From contig OX421498.1 in NCBI GenBank assembly GCA_949126835.1, positions 33,113,299 through 33,177,298 on the forward strand: a DNA stretch of 64,000 bases. The letters are read 5' to 3'. Shown one piece after another: positions 61,471 to 64,000 of the stretch (the first letter of the stretch is position 1; each line of letters begins with the position of its first letter). The notes beneath the pieces were generated by a model. It did no database searches, was not told the origin of the DNA, and saw only the letters and a list, made by a program, of their open reading frames with translations. Source of the stretch: Anisus vortex. Its lineage: Eukaryota; Mollusca; Gastropoda; Planorbidae. Both the position numbers and the translations under genes were made by a program.

Positions 61471-61650
61471 CTAAGAGTTAACAAATAATGATTTTTTGAA
61501 ATAATAACCATTTCTAGACAATGTGCAGAATACTGCCATCATCTAAGAGTTAACAAATAATGATTTTTTTGAAATAATAACCATTTCTAGACAATGTGCA
61601 GAAATATTGCCATCATATAAGAGTTAACAAATGATGACTTGAAAAGCAAC
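61447..61650. repeat. 73-bp tandem triplication including an exon start and splice acceptor
   Basis: Three direct copies starting near 61447, 61520 and 61593, each with AATGTGCAG, a TTGCCATCAT-like core and AAGAGTTAACAAA. Copy 1 contains the first 24 bases of the 61306-61470 exon and its acceptor. Copies 2 and 3 lie upstream in the intron as pseudo-acceptors. Copy 3 is shorter and more diverged. Confidence 0.9.
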
Positions 61651-62464
61651 CTTTTTTGTACACACAAAACTGTTAGTAAATGGTTAATGACCAAAGGGAT
61701 ATAACCCAATAAAATCTAAATTGAGTAGGAGCAAGAGTAAATCAGGATGCCAGCATAATTTGTATAAAGATTTAATAAAGTTACAAGATAGATCAAAGTT
61801 ACTGGTGGTTTATATATTGTGCATGATTTGATGGAGAAACTTAACCAGGAAAGATTCTGCTTCTGAACAGATACAGCCAACTTTACATTATTTGGAGACA
61901 CTTGTCCTTTTTTTTATATGGCCTCAGTTTATATACAATCAGTCAGTGGTGCAATTGAAGACAACATTTTGAACAAGATAAAGTGGCAGTCATGTCTCCC
62001 AGAAGTCAAAGAGAACCTTGTGTAAACTTAAACAGTGGGGAGAAACTTTTTAAAGATTAGAAATCCCCCAGCAAAGGAAGGTTTTTTAACAGGATGAAAG
62101 TATTTATCAGCAAGAGTGTTCATTACTACTATAAAAATGAAATGCAGTAAGAATTTAAAAAAATATCCATTATATTAAAAACAATAACACAGGACAATAA
62201 TACTATTTTAATTTAGACTTCAGCCAGGAAGAATCATTTTAAGAATCTGAGATGTATGTGTTAAAACAATTATATAGTCACTAAAATGAAATCAAAGGGG
62301 GTCAACTGCAGTAAAATGCAAAGAAATTGAGACTAATTTCATGTACAATAATTATCTCCCTTTCAAAAAGTGAATTTTGCTGTCAATACTGCTTGTAAAG
62401 CAGATTTCACCATGTGTGAGCAGCACAATGCATGAAATGACCACCTTAACTTTTAACCAACTGA

Positions 62465-62590
62465 TGTCAGGTTTAAATCAGAGCTGATTAGACTCATGGA
62501 GGTCCTTGCGACCCAGGTTTAAATGCATTATCAAGATTGGAACACAAGAGCTTCAGAGAGGCGTTCAACTGCTCAGCCACTAGCCCTCCC
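62465..62590 (-). mobile_element. tRNA-derived SINE head, decayed
   Basis: Minus strand: GCTAGTGGCTGAGCAGTTGA (A box-like) and TGTTCCAATCTTG (B box-like), then AATCAGCTCTGATTTAAACC resembling the family core. In an ankyrin-gene intron. Confidence 0.6.
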
Positions 62591-62700
62591 CCAATTATTA
62601 AATTTACCATTTACTAAAGCCCTGTCAGTGTGAACCAAATCACTGATTTCAGGTATAATGTAATGTGTAATTTAAAAAAAAAATTAATAAGGTAGCTTAC

Positions 62701-62773
62701 TGTCTTGTAAATTGACATCAGCATTGTTCTCTAGCAGCCAATGTAAAACATTAAATGCTCCATGAAAGGATGC
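62701..62773 (-). CDS. Ankyrin-repeat protein, internal exon
   Basis: 73-bp exon reading ASFHGAFNVLHWLLENNADV then NLQD, completing the ankyrin repeat begun in the previous exon (THI+ASFHG). The acceptor is TTTTTATTTTACTAG (AG at 62774-62775) and the donor is GTAAGC at 62700. It starts in phase 0 and ends in phase 1 with the first base of an Asn codon completed by the next exon. Confidence 0.88.
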
Positions 62774-63374
62774 CTAGTAAAATAAAAAGATATACATATA
62801 GATACAACAGATTTAAAATATAACTTACTATGTGTGGAAGAGAAAGAAATCTATTTTATTTTTTTTGTTTTTTTGTTACTGCATTATATTATATTATTTA
62901 TATTATTTTTATGTCTAGTAATACAAATTAACATTTTTTTTAAAATACTTTTTTAAAAAGTGGTCTTATAATAAAATGATTTTTTACCAGCCCCTTTTAA
63001 GTCTGCAACTCAAAACCCAATTAAATAATTCACTTTTGAATCTTTTTCTATACTTATTAATAATTTATGCCCAATACTCCTGATTGTCAACAAAACGACT
63101 CTGGTTCTAATCATGTCGCTGACCAGCCCCTGCCCCCTGCATGCGGTTTGGGCAATGGCAGTAATAATATTCTTCTTAGTAGGAACCTCTGAAACTTATA
63201 AGAGAAAAAGGTCTTATATATTTCTTTCTTTCTTTGTAAATTCTGAGTATTATATTATAGAAAAATTTATTACTATTTTATTACTATTTTGTTTTTTCAA
63301 TCTTCTTGCCTGATTGGTTTCGTAACAGTTTTTTTAGGTTTCTAAGGTAGGACGTATAAGTGACCTAACCGACT

Positions 63375-63505
63375 TCTAACATTACAGACATTATTTCTAG
63401 ATAGAAGATTATTACTTCCTAGGTTCTGTAGGGCAAAAGGGATTGGCCAGCAGCAGGGTTAGAACCCAGGTCGTCATGGTGACTGTCCAGTATACTAACC
63501 TAAAT
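63375..63505 (-). mobile_element. SINE/LINE tail remnant
   Basis: Minus strand shows a B box-like GGGTTCTAACCC at about 63455-63466 and, toward 63380, a tail resembling the CR1-like 3' end (ACATTACAGACATTATTTCT, AAGATTATTACTTCC on plus). Too decayed to assign firmly. Confidence 0.4.
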
Positions 63506-63895
63506 TGGGTTAAAATTATTAACCATGAATATTCAATTGTAATAGTCCAATTTCAAATTTGTTCTGATTTTTTCATAACAAACCACAAGTGTACCGCAGA
63601 ATCAAATTTAGAATAAGAGGCCATCGACAGTGTACCTCACAGCTCAAGGGAGGAAAGGGAGCATGGCAAAAATTGTCCAGAACAGTTATGATAAAGTTGA
63701 AGTTAGCTTAGCTAGCAGTCTGCTAAAGTATGTCATATATAATTTCCATAGCTGGACACTTGCCTTAAGCCAAGGAAATCTTTGTCATACACAAACTCTT
63801 AAGCCTTAAGCCAAAGATGTAGGCCCTCTGTGCCTTTGATTAATTCTAAACTGTAGTAAAACACTTCAGCAAAAAATATATTTTATAATACTTGC

Positions 63896-64000
63896 AATAT
63901 GTGTGCTTGCTTGACCAGTCTTTTGTACTGCATCAATGCTCGTTCCTTGTTTAACTAAAAACTTCAGACAATTCAAACTGTCATGTTTGGCAGCTGTGTG
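63896..64000 (-). CDS. Ankyrin-repeat protein, exon cut by window edge
   Basis: Minus-strand coding segment of 35 codons running in from the right edge: HTAAKHDSLNCLKFLVKQGT then SIDAVQKTGQASTHI. It forms one ankyrin repeat and the start of the next (xHxAAxxDxLxCLKxLVxxG). The acceptor lies outside the window. The only donor that keeps the ankyrin frame is GCAAGT at 63895, i.e. a GC-AG intron in phase 0; the next GT (63892) would shift the frame. Ankyrin repeats are protein-binding scaffolds and do not by themselves give the function. Confidence 0.85.

Overview
This is a 64-kb piece of an AT-rich, intron-rich animal genome. The protein-coding signal, the tRNA-derived SINEs, the CR1/RTE-type LINE tails and the repeat texture best fit a mollusc, probably a gastropod. 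That placement is inference, because no species-diagnostic marker is present. No bacterial-style genes, operons, CRISPR arrays, rRNA genes or intact tRNA genes were found.

Two genuine host genes are recognisable, and both are incomplete in the window. (1) A plus-strand secreted Frizzled-related protein (sFRP) gene has exons at 14192-14328 (second half of the Frizzled cysteine-rich domain), 37553-37630 (linker, start of the netrin-like domain) and 44850-45487 (netrin-like domain, long Lys-rich tail, stop). A poly(A) signal lies at 45692. The introns are about 23.2 kb and 7.2 kb. The 5' exon, with the signal peptide and first half of the CRD, was not found and probably lies upstream of base 1. 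(2) A minus-strand ankyrin-repeat gene enters from the right edge, with exons at 63896-64000, 62701-62773, 61306-61470, 60367-60511 and 59827-59989 (stop). All splice phases agree in both genes. One ankyrin intron must use a GC-AG splice pair to stay in frame. The two genes converge tail to tail across about 14.3 kb of non-coding DNA.

The rest is introns and intergenic DNA filled with mobile elements and tandem repeats. There is a P-superfamily DNA transposon with about 130-bp inverted repeats, a THAP-domain remnant and 8-bp target duplications (2651-3789). A 158-bp deletion derivative of it sits inside a satellite with its own 8-bp duplication (13526-13683). A second THAP-bearing inverted-repeat family has three copies. 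Four small hAT-type elements and a TA-duplicating MITE pair are also present. Among retroelements there are CR1-like LINE 3' ends (about ten), RTE-like reverse-transcriptase ends (one with an open frame, one broken by a 393-bp insert with a 13-bp duplication), and roughly ten copies of one tRNA-derived SINE family.

Tandem arrays include a 49-bp unit (about 20 copies), a 43-bp unit (about 11), a 19-bp unit (about 53), a 56-bp unit just beyond the sFRP gene, a 41-43-bp unit rich in ACCGGT, and a 54-bp unit that keeps an 18-residue reading frame open for about 10 copies. The palindrome TAGGCCTA is strikingly frequent throughout. All coordinates were read by eye. Element edges without target duplications are approximate.
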